DNA from: DASXMX01 sp036794395
GTDB taxonomy: Bacteria; Planctomycetota; Phycisphaerae; Tepidisphaerales; Tepidisphaeraceae
Length of the DNA: 25,090 bases
Direction of reading: 5' to 3'
NCBI GenBank assembly: GCA_036794395.1
Contig: DAIRGS010000077.1
Location: 1-25,090, forward strand
Under the pieces are notes generated by a model. It ran no database searches. It saw nothing but the letters and a program-made list of their open reading frames with translations, and had not been told where the DNA came from. Each line of letters opens with the position of its first letter. Within the stretch, counting starts at the first letter, position 1. A program made the position numbers and the translations under genes. This document shows positions 17,128 to 25,090 of the stretch, piece after piece.

Positions 17128-20100
17128 TTACCCGGTCTGATCTTCCAGGACGATCAGCAGATCGCCGGCGGTGACCACCGAGCCTGGTTTTACGTGGATT
17201 TCCTTGACCTTTGCAGCCCGCGGGGAATAAACGGCCGTCTCCATTTTCATGGCTTCGATGGAAAGGAGGCGTTCGCCTTCCTTGACGTTCTGGCCTTTGG
17301 TTACGGCGACGGTCGATACCTTGCCGGGCATTGGGGCGGCCACATGATCGGGGTCTTCACGATCGGCCTTTGGATGCTTATGGAGATTGCCTTCGAGCGA
17401 GCGATCGGGGACGTTGACCTCACGCGGCTGGCCATTGAGCTCGAAGAAGATCGTCCGCATGCCGTCTTCGCGGGCTTCGCCGGTCGTGAGGTAGCGGATA
17501 ATCAGCGTCTTGCCCGGCTCAATCTCCACGGCGATTTCTTCGCCGCTCTGGAGGCCGTAGAAAAAGGCGGGAGTGGGGATCACGCTGGTGTTGTCGTATT
17601 GGCGGAGGTGTTTGTCGTAATCGAGATAAACCTGCGGATAGAGCAGGTAGGAGAGCACATCCACGTCCCGCGGCTCGCGCTTGATCTTTTCCGCCAGTTC
17701 TTTTTTGGCCGCGACGAAATCTACCTTGGGCATTTTCGCACCGGGCCGGCCTTTGATCGGCTTAACGCCGGCCGTGTCGAGCACGATCTTCTGGAAGACC
17801 TTCGGCCAGCCACCCTCGGGTTGACCCAGCAGCCCCTGCATCATTTCTACGACGCTGCGCGGAAGATTCAGCTTCTTTTCCGGGGACAGCACATCCACCG
17901 CCGTGAGATTGTTGGTCACCATGAACAGGGCCAAATCCCCAACCACTTTGCTTGAAGGGGTCACTTTGACGATGTCGCCAAAGAGCTGATTGACCTGGGC
18001 ATAGGTGTCGGCGATCTCCGTCCATCGACCGGCCAGGCCAAGGCTCTTGGCCTGCTGGCGGAGGTTGGTGTATTGCCCACCGGGCATTTCGTGGTGGTAG
18101 ACTTCCGCGCTGCCCGACTTCACCTGTTCTTCAAAGGGATAATAGAACTCGCGAGCATCTTCCCAGTAATCGCTCAATCGGTTGAGGGCTTCGAGATCGA
18201 GCCGCGAATCACGCGGGGTATTTTGAAGCGCCGCCACGATCGAGTTGAGATTGGGCTGGCTGGTGGTGCCGCTCATGGCCGCCAGCGCCGCATCCACGAC
18301 ATCCACTCCCGCATCGGACGCCCGCAGGATACTTGCGGCATTGATGCCGCTGGTGTCGTGGGTATGGAAGTGAATCGGCACGCCCACTTCTTCGCGTAAC
18401 GCCCTCACGAGCGCGTGCGCCGCGTAGGGCTTGCAGAGGCCGGCCATGTCTTTGATGGCCAGTACATGGGTTCCAATCTGAACAAGCTCTTTGGCCAGCT
18501 TCACGTAATAATCGAGGCTGTATTTGGTGCGTTTGGGATCAAGGATGTCGCCGGTATAGCAGATCGCGGCTTCGCAGATGGCTTTGGTGTTTTTACGCAC
18601 CGCCTCCACCGCCACCTTCATGTTCTCGACCCAGTTGAGTGAATCGAAGATGCGGAACACATCGATGCCATGCTCGGCGCTCGCTTTGACGAATTCGGCG
18701 ACGATGTTGTCCGGGTAATTGGTGTAGCCCACGGCATTGCTCGCCCGCAGCAGCATCTGGAAGGGGATATTGGGGATGCGGGCGCGAAGCAGATCGAGCC
18801 GGTCCCACGGGTCTTCCTGCATGAACCGCATCGAAGTATCGAACGTCGCGCCGCCCCACATCTCCAGGCTGAACAACTGCGGCGCCAAATGCGAAACCGC
18901 ATCGGCCACCTGAAGCAAATCATGCGTCCGCACGCGCGTCGCCAGCAGCGACTGATGGGCATCGCGGAAGGTGGTATCGGTAAACAGCAGCGGCTTGTGC
19001 TTGCGCACCCACTCCGAGAATTTTTCAGGGCCGACTTCCAGCAACTTGTTTCGAAGCCCCGCCGGGGGCTCCTTGGCGATCGGATAAGCCGGCATTCGCG
19101 GCTCGGCGAACTCCCGCTTTGGATCGACCTTGCCCTTCACATCCGGCCGGCCGTTGACAATCACATCGCCCAGATAGCTCAGGATCTTGGTCGCCCGATC
19201 TCGACGCGGGCTGAACCGGAACAGGGCCGGCGTATTGTCGATGTAAGTCGTCGTCGCGTCGCCGCTCTGAAACGCCGGCGCGCGGAGCAGATTTTCAAGG
19301 AATGGGATGTTGGTCTTTACGCCGCGAATGCGGAACTCGCGCAGGGCTCGATCCATGCGGTCGATCGATTCCTTAAACGTCGTTCCCCAGGTGGTGATTT
19401 TGACCAGCAGCGAATCGAAGTAAGGCGTGATGACCGCCCCGCCGAAGCCGTTCCCCCCATCGAGCCGCACCGCAAATCCGCCTGGCGAGCGATACGTCGT
19501 AATCCGTCCATAATCCGGAATGAAATGATTCTCCGGATCTTCAGTGGTGATCCGGCACTGCATCGCGTAGCCGCGTGTCTCGACTTTATCCTGCGCCGGA
19601 ATGTTCAGGGGAGCTTCATGAAGCTTGTGGCCCTGGGCGATCAGGATCTGGCTCTTCACCAAATCGACGCCCGTCACGACTTCCGTGACCGTGTGCTCAA
19701 CCTGGATGCGCGGATTCACTTCGATGAAGAAGAATTCGCCGCTGTCGGCATCGAGTAAAAATTCAACCGTGCCGGCGTTGACGTAATTTGCGGCCTTGCA
19801 CAACCGCACCGCCGAATCGCAGATGCGCCGCCGCAGCTCCAGCGGCAGATCGATGCTCGGCGCGATCTCGACGACCTTCTGATGCCGGCGTTGCACCGAG
19901 CAATCGCGTTCCCACAGGTGAATGAGGTTGCCGTGCGAATCGCCCAGGATCTGCACTTCAATATGCTTGGCCCGCCCGACAAACCGCTCGACAAACACCT
20001 CGCCCCGCCCAAACGCCGCCCCGGCTTCGCGCTGTGCTTCTTCAAGGCGTGGGATCAATTCCTCGACGGTCTTGACGACTCGCATCCCGCGCCCGCCGCC

Positions 20101-20592
20101 ACCAAAGCTGGCTTTGATGATGATCGGGTAGCCGATCTTCTTAGCCGCGGCCTTGATCTCGGCTGGATCCGTTAGGCCGTGTTCAGTGCCTGGCAGGGTG
20201 GGCACATCCGTCCGCTTCGCGAGCCGTTTGGCGGCAGTCTTGTCTCCGAAGGTTTCCAACTGCGTCGCGTCCGGGCCAATGAACGTAATGCCGGCTTCCT
20301 TACATGCGCGGGCCAGTTCGGCGTTCTCAGCCAGAAATCCGTAGCCGGGGTGGATCGCGTCCGCGCCATGATCTTTGGCGATGGCAATCAGGGCCGGAAT
20401 GTCCAGATATCCTTTGACCGGCGCCCCGCCCTCGGGCGGGCCAACCAGGTAAGATTCATCGGCTTTGAAGCGGTGCAGAGAGAAGCGGTCTTCGTAGGTG
20501 TAAATCGCGACGGTGCCGAGGCCCAGTTCGGTGGCCGCTCGAAAAATACGGATGGCGATTTCACTTCGATTGGCGACGAGCAGCTTGCGCAT
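17128..20592 (-). CDS. pyc: Pyruvate carboxylase, single-chain
   Basis: Carboxylates pyruvate to oxaloacetate with ATP, bicarbonate and a biotin arm, refilling the TCA cycle. The 1154-residue protein has the full domain order. Biotin carboxylase starts at MRKLLVANRSEIAIR, with GYLDIPALIAIA, HPGYGFLAEN and the ATP-grasp loop GGGGRGM at 164-170. The carboxyltransferase TIM barrel follows, beginning FTDTTFRDAHQSLLATR near 535, and then the PYC/OADA connecting domain. The biotinyl domain carries EAMKMETAVYS with the biotinylated lysine at about 1116. ATG at 20592 is chosen because the protein then begins at the conserved strand; the 29 codons upstream in the same frame are not conserved-looking. 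birA follows on the same strand. The divergent neighbour begins 106 bp away. Confidence 0.95.
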   Translation of the reverse strand: MRKLLVANRSEIAIRIFRAATELGLGTVAIYTYEDRFSLHRFKADESYLVGPPEGGAPVKGYLDIPALIAIAKDHGADAIHPGYGFLAENAELARACKEAGITFIGPDATQLETFGDKTAAKRLAKRTDVPTLPGTEHGLTDPAEIKAAAKKIGYPIIIKASFGGGGRGMRVVKTVEELIPRLEEAQREAGAAFGRGEVFVERFVGRAKHIEVQILGDSHGNLIHLWERDCSVQRRHQKVVEIAPSIDLPLELRRRICDSAVRLCKAANYVNAGTVEFLLDADSGEFFFIEVNPRIQVEHTVTEVVTGVDLVKSQILIAQGHKLHEAPLNIPAQDKVETRGYAMQCRITTEDPENHFIPDYGRITTYRSPGGFAVRLDGGNGFGGAVITPYFDSLLVKITTWGTTFKESIDRMDRALREFRIRGVKTNIPFLENLLRAPAFQSGDATTTYIDNTPALFRFSPRRDRATKILSYLGDVIVNGRPDVKGKVDPKREFAEPRMPAYPIAKEPPAGLRNKLLEVGPEKFSEWVRKHKPLLFTDTTFRDAHQSLLATRVRTHDLLQVADAVSHLAPQLFSLEMWGGATFDTSMRFMQEDPWDRLDLLRARIPNIPFQMLLRASNAVGYTNYPDNIVAEFVKASAEHGIDVFRIFDSLNWVENMKVAVEAVRKNTKAICEAAICYTGDILDPKRTKYSLDYYVKLAKELVQIGTHVLAIKDMAGLCKPYAAHALVRALREEVGVPIHFHTHDTSGINAASILRASDAGVDVVDAALAAMSGTTSQPNLNSIVAALQNTPRDSRLDLEALNRLSDYWEDAREFYYPFEEQVKSGSAEVYHHEMPGGQYTNLRQQAKSLGLAGRWTEIADTYAQVNQLFGDIVKVTPSSKVVGDLALFMVTNNLTAVDVLSPEKKLNLPRSVVEMMQGLLGQPEGGWPKVFQKIVLDTAGVKPIKGRPGAKMPKVDFVAAKKELAEKIKREPRDVDVLSYLLYPQVYLDYDKHLRQYDNTSVIPTPAFFYGLQSGEEIAVEIEPGKTLIIRYLTTGEAREDGMRTIFFELNGQPREVNVPDRSLEGNLHKHPKADREDPDHVAAPMPGKVSTVAVTKGQNVKEGERLLSIEAMKMETAVYSPRAAKVKEIHVKPGSVVTAGDLLIVLEDQTG

Positions 20593-20698
20593 ACGGTTGA
20601 GATCCGGGGGTTTGAGGCAGAACGCGGCAAAAACCAGCCTAAAATCGGCGGGCGACGCCGGTATTGTGGGAACGCTCAAGTGCTTTGCAAGGGACGTG

Positions 20699-21151
20699 AT
20701 GGACGAGGGATTTGTTGAAGCCGTGCATGCCGCCTCAAAGCGCGAGGATGTTCTCGCCGCGGTTGAGCGCGTGTATGAGCAGGTTGGCCGGGAGATTCAG
20801 GAGCGGCGTCCGGTTTGCGTTGTTTCAGGGAGGTGCTGCCGGTTTGATGAATTTGGGCACCGGCTTTATGTGACAACGTTGGAACTGGCCAAGTTCGTTC
20901 ACGATCTACCGCCGGCCCAACCCCAGGTTGTCAACCCGGCCGGATGTCCGTTTCAGATCAACAAGCTCTGCACCGTCCACACGATCCGGCCGTTCGGCTG
21001 TCGGATGTTCTTTTGCGATGCGACCAGTACTGAATGGCAAAATGACGCGTATGAGCGATTCCATGCCCAGCTCAAATTGCTGCATCAGGAACTCGGGGTG
21101 CCTTATGCTTACATCGAATGGCGGCAGGCACTGAAGGTGCTGGGTCTGTAG
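20699..21151 (+). CDS. YkgJ-family cysteine cluster protein
   Basis: A 150-residue protein with the spaced cysteines typical of the YkgJ family, thought to bind a metal ion (zinc or iron): C40, C46-C47 (SGRCCRFDE), C83 (AGCPFQ), C91 (KLCTVH), C101 (FGCRMFFC) and C106. Family members are often of unknown function. AAGGGA precedes the ATG. It is divergent from pyruvate carboxylase, so the 106 bp between 20593 and 20698 should hold promoters for both. I cannot point to specific -35/-10 boxes. The downstream PEP-CTERM gene is convergent. Confidence 0.8.
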   Translation: MDEGFVEAVHAASKREDVLAAVERVYEQVGREIQERRPVCVVSGRCCRFDEFGHRLYVTTLELAKFVHDLPPAQPQVVNPAGCPFQINKLCTVHTIRPFGCRMFFCDATSTEWQNDAYERFHAQLKLLHQELGVPYAYIEWRQALKVLGL

Positions 21152-21274
21152 CATCGCCGCCGTACGTGCGTATTGCGGGAGTTCTGCCTAAAGGTTCCTG
21201 ACACTTGGTTCTGCGAAGACGCACGAAGATGGTGAACATCCCGGAGTTAATCCACCGCCAGGTTTTCCTCTCAA

Positions 21275-22390
21275 TCAACGTCTGCGGACAAGAATCCCGC
21301 TGGCCATCACGGTAATAAGCGATAAGGTCGACGGCTCTGGAACGGGGGTCAGCAAGTACGAATGTAACGTTCCCGCGTGTACTCCAATACCCACGACCTG
21401 GCCTACATCGTTGATCGCACGAGCCTGCTGCAGTGTCCAGCCGCTGTCGGCGGGGATGAGCGAGTTGAGGTCGTAGCCTTGTCCGTCCTGCCAGAGGGTC
21501 GCCACACCAGGATCGGTGAAGTAATCCAGCGACTGGCCCACCGCGGTGCCGGCGTTATTGATCGAGAAGGCTTGCGAATAGAGCTTGGACGTAATGGGGA
21601 GAAGGCCGGTCGCCTCCCAACTTCCATCGGCAGCGGACTGCCAGAGCGTGGCGCGACTCTGCGCGGAGTCGTTCGTATTGCTGCACCAGCCCACGATCTG
21701 AACGTGGTCATTGATGTCCAAGCCTACGCTGCGGTTCGTGAAGCCGGGCAGGTCCGGGAGGGTAGAGAGCGTTCCGGACTGCCAGATGAACCCCTTGCCG
21801 TTGAAGTACCCGCCGGAGCCGCCCCACTGGCCTACGACTTGGCCCGCATTATCGACGGCGTGGGCCCAGGAAGGTGTGTTTGCGGGACCGATTGCCACGA
21901 TCGCATTGTTCTGCCACATTACGGCTATGGCGGGGCCGCCAGGTGAATAGAATGCCGCTCCAACCACGACATCACTGTCATTCAAGTTCTCTACGATCGC
22001 GTTGGCGCCTGGCGAAGGCTGAGGTAGCTGTATTGCCGCGGGTCCTCCCGTCCAAAGGTACGGGACCAGTCCGTGTGTCACGGCGACGTGGCCGAAGTTA
22101 TTGATTTTGGCCGGATTGTTGATCGCGTCGGGAAACGCGGCAGCGGTCAAGCTGCCGTTTTGGTAGAGATACGCCTGACCGCCAAGGCCTAACGGTATTT
22201 GCCCGACGTTATTGATGTCCACGGCGTTGGGAACAAGAGTGTCCGTTAAGCCGGTTTCTGTGACGGTATATGGGCCGGGCGGCACTGATCGCGCGTTGCT
22301 GGCAGCTACAAAGAAACAGGTCAGGACGGCAATGCGGCCCCACATCGTGGATCGGAGAAGACAACTCATTGGTTCCATGTTTGTCATCAT
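21275..22390 (-). CDS. PEP-CTERM sorted protein with HAF-type repeats
   Basis: A predicted exported surface protein. It has an N-terminal hydrophobic leader (WGRIAVLTCFFVAASNA). Repeats follow of the kind A-x-x-INNxGxVVG (AVDINNVGQI, KINNFGHVA, AVDNAGQVVG, SINNAGTAVG, AINDVGQVVG), known as HAF repeats. It ends with a PEP-CTERM tail: VPEPSTLSL, a hydrophobic stretch, then VRRR, which is recognised by an exosortase for processing. The start is uncertain; ATG at 22390 or 22387 is used, and 22378 or 22369 are alternatives. No exosortase gene is in the window. The tail places the protein at the envelope or in extracellular matrix. Role unknown. Confidence 0.85.
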   Translation of the reverse strand: MMTNMEPMSCLLRSTMWGRIAVLTCFFVAASNARSVPPGPYTVTETGLTDTLVPNAVDINNVGQIPLGLGGQAYLYQNGSLTAAAFPDAINNPAKINNFGHVAVTHGLVPYLWTGGPAAIQLPQPSPGANAIVENLNDSDVVVGAAFYSPGGPAIAVMWQNNAIVAIGPANTPSWAHAVDNAGQVVGQWGGSGGYFNGKGFIWQSGTLSTLPDLPGFTNRSVGLDINDHVQIVGWCSNTNDSAQSRATLWQSAADGSWEATGLLPITSKLYSQAFSINNAGTAVGQSLDYFTDPGVATLWQDGQGYDLNSLIPADSGWTLQQARAINDVGQVVGIGVHAGTLHSYLLTPVPEPSTLSLITVMASGILVRRR

Positions 22391-22460
22391 TTTAACTCGA
22401 ATTGCCGAGTACGACAATCACGAGATTTGGCAAAGTCCCCTCGACTGTGCCGAGGGCGGC

Positions 22461-22552
22461 ATTCTGGGCCACTACTCGGGAATCGGTGCCTGCGGCGAAG
22501 GGCGGTATGGGGTCGTGCCTCAGACGATTAGGAAGTGGCGGGCGTCGGAGAA
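22461..22552. repeat. Diverged direct repeat, copy 1
   Basis: It shares GGCATTCTGGG..A.TA.TCGGG.AT and, further on, GTGCCTCAG..GATTAGGAA with 23177-23300 in the same orientation, with an internal size difference. In this copy the sequence overlaps the 3' end of the zinc-ribbon gene on the minus strand. Confidence 0.6.
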
Positions 22553-23085
22553 GCCGTCGGATTGATCTTGGTGCCGCACTCGGGGCACACGCCACTGGTG
22601 TTGCCGATGAGGGAGTAGGAACAGGTGCGACAGGTTAAGTCGGCATGTCAGCTGCGCGTCGTGAGCCCGGCTACCGGGAAAAATCCAAACATCATCACGA
22701 CCGGCCACACCGGCAAGCGAAAGAACTTCTGTGAAATGGCCATGCCGTTTGCGACGACTTGGCGATCACTCGTGCCGAAACCGGCAAAGCCTCTGGACGG
22801 TAATTCCTGTGACGGAGGTGGTACGATGGCAACGTGGGCCAAAGGAATTTCAGAACTTAAACCCCATCGTTCTTTCATGCTCAGCGCGATCACATCCCTC
22901 CGGCAGAATGTGACGACTCCTTCTGAGAACAGCAGCACCTGGGACCGAACCTCCAACGGAGCGATGTACTCTTCGCTTATCTTGAATGCCTCGGCAACCC
23001 AATAACTTCGCACGCACAGCACTACCGTCGCTAAGCACAACAGGAGGGACAGGGCAGCGCCGAGGATGAAGATCTTGCGTCTCAC
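22528..23085 (-). pseudogene. Membrane/zinc-ribbon protein gene split by an in-frame TGA
   Basis: From a GTG start at 23085 the frame encodes a 145-residue protein with an N-terminal membrane segment (ILGAALSLLLCLATVVLC), RSYWV, and a second hydrophobic stretch near the end (WPVVMMFGFFPVAGL). It stops at TGA (22648-22650). The same frame then continues HADLTCRTCSYSLIGNTSGV and CPECGTKI to a TAA at 22528-22530. That zinc ribbon (four cysteines) is the usual C-terminus of this planctomycete protein type, so the TGA splits one gene. It may be a nonsense mutation or a sequencing error. Readthrough is possible but unsupported. Function of the family is unknown. Confidence 0.7.
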
Positions 23086-23176
23086 GTCAGCACCATCTTA
23101 TCCGACCGGAGCATTTGAACGGAGTTCGCGGCAGCCGAATGCCCTGCGCATGCACACCGATGAACTGTTTTGAAAG

Positions 23177-23300
23177 CGGCATTCTGGGGCAATAATCGGG
23201 GATGGATGCCGCCACAGAAGCCCGTATCTCCGTCTGAACTGGCCAAGAAGTATGGGGACGTGCCTCAGGAGATTAGGAAATAGCATGCGTCGGGGGAGCT
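23177..23300. repeat. Diverged direct repeat, copy 2
   Basis: Counterpart of 22461-22552. One frame of this copy reads AAFWGNNRGWMPPQKP and SELAKKYGDVPQEIRK, but it lacks a convincing start and is broken in the other copy. It fills most of the gap between the zinc-ribbon gene and the gene at 23333. Confidence 0.6.
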
Positions 23301-23332
23301 TACAGCTTGATCGCAACGGTCTATTGGTTTTT

Positions 23333-23689
23333 TTAGGCCTCGTACAAGGCTTCAGTCTGATGATCGAAGAGAACGAGGTCGTGTCGTTTGCAGACCTGGA
23401 TTAGTTTAGAAACAACGTCTTTGACCCGACTGTACCCGGCGTTGAGTATGATCCAATTGGCGGGCGTTCCCGTGAAATCGGCAACATCCATGGTGAACGG
23501 CGCTTCGAAAGAATCATCGGACCACCTTTCTTCGCCGCCGAACGCTGAATAGAGATCCTTCAAGAACGTCTTGGTGTCAAAGCGTTGCATCGCGGGGTGA
23601 GCTTCGTCCTGCCCGATTGCCTCGAAAATCTCATCAGGTGTTGCTGTTGCCTTCCCCGCCCATTTCCAGATCGTCAGATCGTAAGACAT
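23333..23689 (-). CDS. Hypothetical protein, 118 residues
   Basis: A small soluble protein beginning MSYDLTIWKWAGKATATPDE, with an acidic middle and a C-terminal helix. An AGGGAA ribosome site lies a few bases before the ATG. The N-terminal MSYDL(T/A)xWxW pattern recalls small uncharacterised proteins found in many bacteria, often scattered near polymorphic or housekeeping genes. I cannot name a family. No signal peptide or membrane segment. It is transcribed in the same direction as the zinc-ribbon gene. Confidence 0.7.
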   Translation of the reverse strand: MSYDLTIWKWAGKATATPDEIFEAIGQDEAHPAMQRFDTKTFLKDLYSAFGGEERWSDDSFEAPFTMDVADFTGTPANWIILNAGYSRVKDVVSKLIQVCKRHDLVLFDHQTEALYEA

Positions 23690-23843
23690 GTCGTTCCCTT
23701 TCGAGCCTCACCCAATACGCCAATCGCCAAATGCACGACCAGCATCTTATCCGCCTGGTATCAGTGTCGGGAGTTCAAAGTGTCCAAACGCCCGCCACGA
23801 GCGACGATAAAACCATTGGTCTTCAACCGGCCTCCGAGACCCC

Positions 23844-24920
23844 CTACCTGGACCTACAACCCGCGGATGCGATCTCTGAAAGATGGCGCGCCGCGATGTG
23901 CACGATTAAGGTGTCTCCACTGGCAACTGCAACATTTGCCGCGGCGGGCTGGGCAGAGCCCAGGTGTGCCCGGCGGGCCAGCACTTTCAGGCCGTATTGT
24001 GATTCGATCGCGCCGATCGATTTTCCGATCAGCAGGCTGGAATCTTCGACTACCACTTCTGCCGCGACGTAGGTTTGCCCATCGAGAATCATGCTCGATA
24101 GCACACTGGTATGCAGGCTCATTGCGGCCACCACGGGTGCGGCCAAAGCGGATGAGCTGAACGCCGCGTCGACGGTGAGCGCGCCGGTGATTTTTGAGGC
24201 GAGTTGCTGGTCGAACAATCGCATGACGATGCGGATTTTCGGATTCATCCGGCGGGAGTCGATGGCGACTTCCAAATTGGAGATGTCATCGTTGCTGCAG
24301 ATGATGATCGCCGAGGCTTTTTCTATGCCGGCATCGAGCAGCGCCTGGTCTTCTTTCATATCGCGGATCAGGATCGGGACCTTCAAGGCTTTTGCCTGGG
24401 TGACGAAGGAATTGTCCTCGACTTTCTCCAGGACCACGACCGGGACGTTTCCGTGCAGGAGCTGCTCGAGGACGCGGAAGCCCAGATGGCCGAGCCCGCA
24501 CAGAACCACGTGATCACGATGGGTTGAGGCAAGTACCATCATCCACTCCTTTTCCCCCCGGCGCCGCGAGATCATCAGCAGCGCGAGCCGGACAACCCCC
24601 TCGCCAACCAGCAAAAACCCCAGGACCGGGTACACGGCGTAAACAACCATCAGATACCACTTCATCGGCGGGCTATCCATCGGCTGTGCGAACAGCGCCA
24701 TCCAAGCCGCATAGACTGAAACACCCACGGAGCCCCATCCGCCAGCCGCCCCGCTGCGGGCCGCGAGCACATGCAAGGCGGCCCCCACAATCACGGCACA
24801 CGCGAGAATCACCAGCGTCCAGCGAAACTCGGCCACCAGGACGTGCAGATACCGGAGCACAATGCGCAGTCGCGACGGATAATATCGCCGGCGAATAATC
24901 CCCATATCAACCGCGCCCAT
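23844..24920 (-). CDS. RCK/TrkA-N domain channel-like membrane protein
   Basis: Predicted ion-channel-like protein with a cytoplasmic NAD-binding gating domain. From ATG 24920 it has 358 residues. Membrane segments lie near 37-55 (WTLVILACAVIVGAALHVL) and 88-116 (WYLMVVYAVYPVLGFLLVGE). Between them is a pore-like loop (YAAWMALFAQPMD). A TrkA-N Rossmann domain with GLGHLG follows, then a RCK_C-like domain at the C-terminus (QTYVAAEVVVEDSSLLIGKS). The loop lacks the TVGYGD selectivity filter of potassium channels. ATG at 24905 is an alternative start. The longer open frame upstream to 25088 runs through a palindromic repeat and is not counted. Ion selectivity, if any, is unknown. Confidence 0.8.
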   Translation of the reverse strand: MGAVDMGIIRRRYYPSRLRIVLRYLHVLVAEFRWTLVILACAVIVGAALHVLAARSGAAGGWGSVGVSVYAAWMALFAQPMDSPPMKWYLMVVYAVYPVLGFLLVGEGVVRLALLMISRRRGEKEWMMVLASTHRDHVVLCGLGHLGFRVLEQLLHGNVPVVVLEKVEDNSFVTQAKALKVPILIRDMKEDQALLDAGIEKASAIIICSNDDISNLEVAIDSRRMNPKIRIVMRLFDQQLASKITGALTVDAAFSSSALAAPVVAAMSLHTSVLSSMILDGQTYVAAEVVVEDSSLLIGKSIGAIESQYGLKVLARRAHLGSAQPAAANVAVASGDTLIVHIAARHLSEIASAGCRSR

Positions 24921-24965
24921 TCTCCCATGATAAATGGCGGTGCGTAGTTTCGCGCCTTTTCGTGA

Positions 24966-24984
24966 CATGGGCTTCGAGCCCATG
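24966..24984. repeat. Palindromic repeat CATGGGCT-tcg-AGCCCATG
   Basis: A perfect 8-bp stem with a 3-nt loop, a variant of the family at 8467-8485. It lies upstream of the channel-like gene. The remaining bases to the window end show no gene. Confidence 0.8.
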
Positions 24985-25090
24985 ATCGGGGGAGCTGACC
25001 ACCGGCGACGGGTTAGATGTGGGAAAATCAAGTTTCGACAGTTGGACAACCTTCTGAATTTGCCCACAGGAAATGCTCGATTCGGCAAGT

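Noticed and set aside
18670..19758. 362-codon plus-strand open frame opposite pyruvate carboxylase
   Set aside because: Shadow of the carboxylase coding strand; no recognisable motif or ribosome site.
23170..23283. Possible 37-codon gene (TTG start) reading KAAFWGNNRGW
   Set aside because: It has no ribosome site and a TTG start only, and the related copy at 22461 is out of frame. It is kept as a repeat, not a gene.
24921..25088. N-terminal extension of the channel-like gene to 25088
   Set aside because: The extension runs through a palindromic repeat (24966-24984) and has no signal or membrane feature. Starts at 24920 or 24905 fit better.

Overview
The window looks like a chromosomal segment of a GC-rich planctomycete, probably of the Phycisphaerae/Tepidisphaeraceae type. 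This is inferred from four things: a PEP-CTERM surface protein (end VPEPSTLSL plus basic tail), Tat-exported Gfo/Idh/MocA and sugar-isomerase proteins, a planctomycete-style C-terminal zinc ribbon (CRTC...CPECG), and a heavy load of short palindromic and tandem repeats. No rRNA, tRNA, CRISPR array or transposase gene was seen.

Layout. (1) 1-8764 is a defence island on the minus strand. It is a type I restriction-modification operon in the order hsdM - hsdS - unknown gene - hsdR, bracketed by two same-orientation arrays of a 7-bp repeat (1-67 and 8722-8764). The unknown gene (3409-5172) occupies the slot that the prrC anticodon nuclease occupies in the E. coli prr locus. By eye it combines a Rossmann-like N-terminal domain, a coiled coil, a PD-(D/E)xK-type nuclease domain and a C-terminal EF-Tu-domain-2-like barrel. 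It is the best candidate here for something undescribed. (2) 8465-11807 is a scrap zone of small genes and debris: a truncated copy of the 5' end of the downstream oxidoreductase gene, a 3' fragment of a small antitoxin-like gene, an intact HicBA toxin-antitoxin pair, small hypothetical genes, and a gene cut short by a repeat.

(3) 11885-15881 is a plus-strand sugar-acid operon: a Tat-dependent Gfo/Idh/MocA oxidoreductase, a Tat-dependent sugar phosphate isomerase/epimerase-like protein (ATGA overlap), and an enolase-superfamily dehydratase that closely resembles L-fuconate dehydratase. Together they suggest use of fucose or related sugars. (4) 16184-20592 (minus) carries a full-length single-chain pyruvate carboxylase followed by biotin protein ligase, so the biotin enzyme and its modifying enzyme sit together. 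(5) 20699-25090 has a YkgJ-like cysteine-cluster protein, the PEP-CTERM HAF-repeat protein, a membrane/zinc-ribbon gene split by an in-frame TGA, a small hypothetical gene and an RCK-type channel-like protein without the usual potassium filter.

Repeats are a theme of the window. At least two genes (hsdR and the oxidoreductase) carry in-frame repeat insertions. Two unrelated inverted-repeat pairs (15972-16117 and 16975-17116) both have 33-35-bp arms around a loop of exactly 76 nt, recalling REPIN-like elements. All family calls come from reading the sequence by eye; no database search was run.
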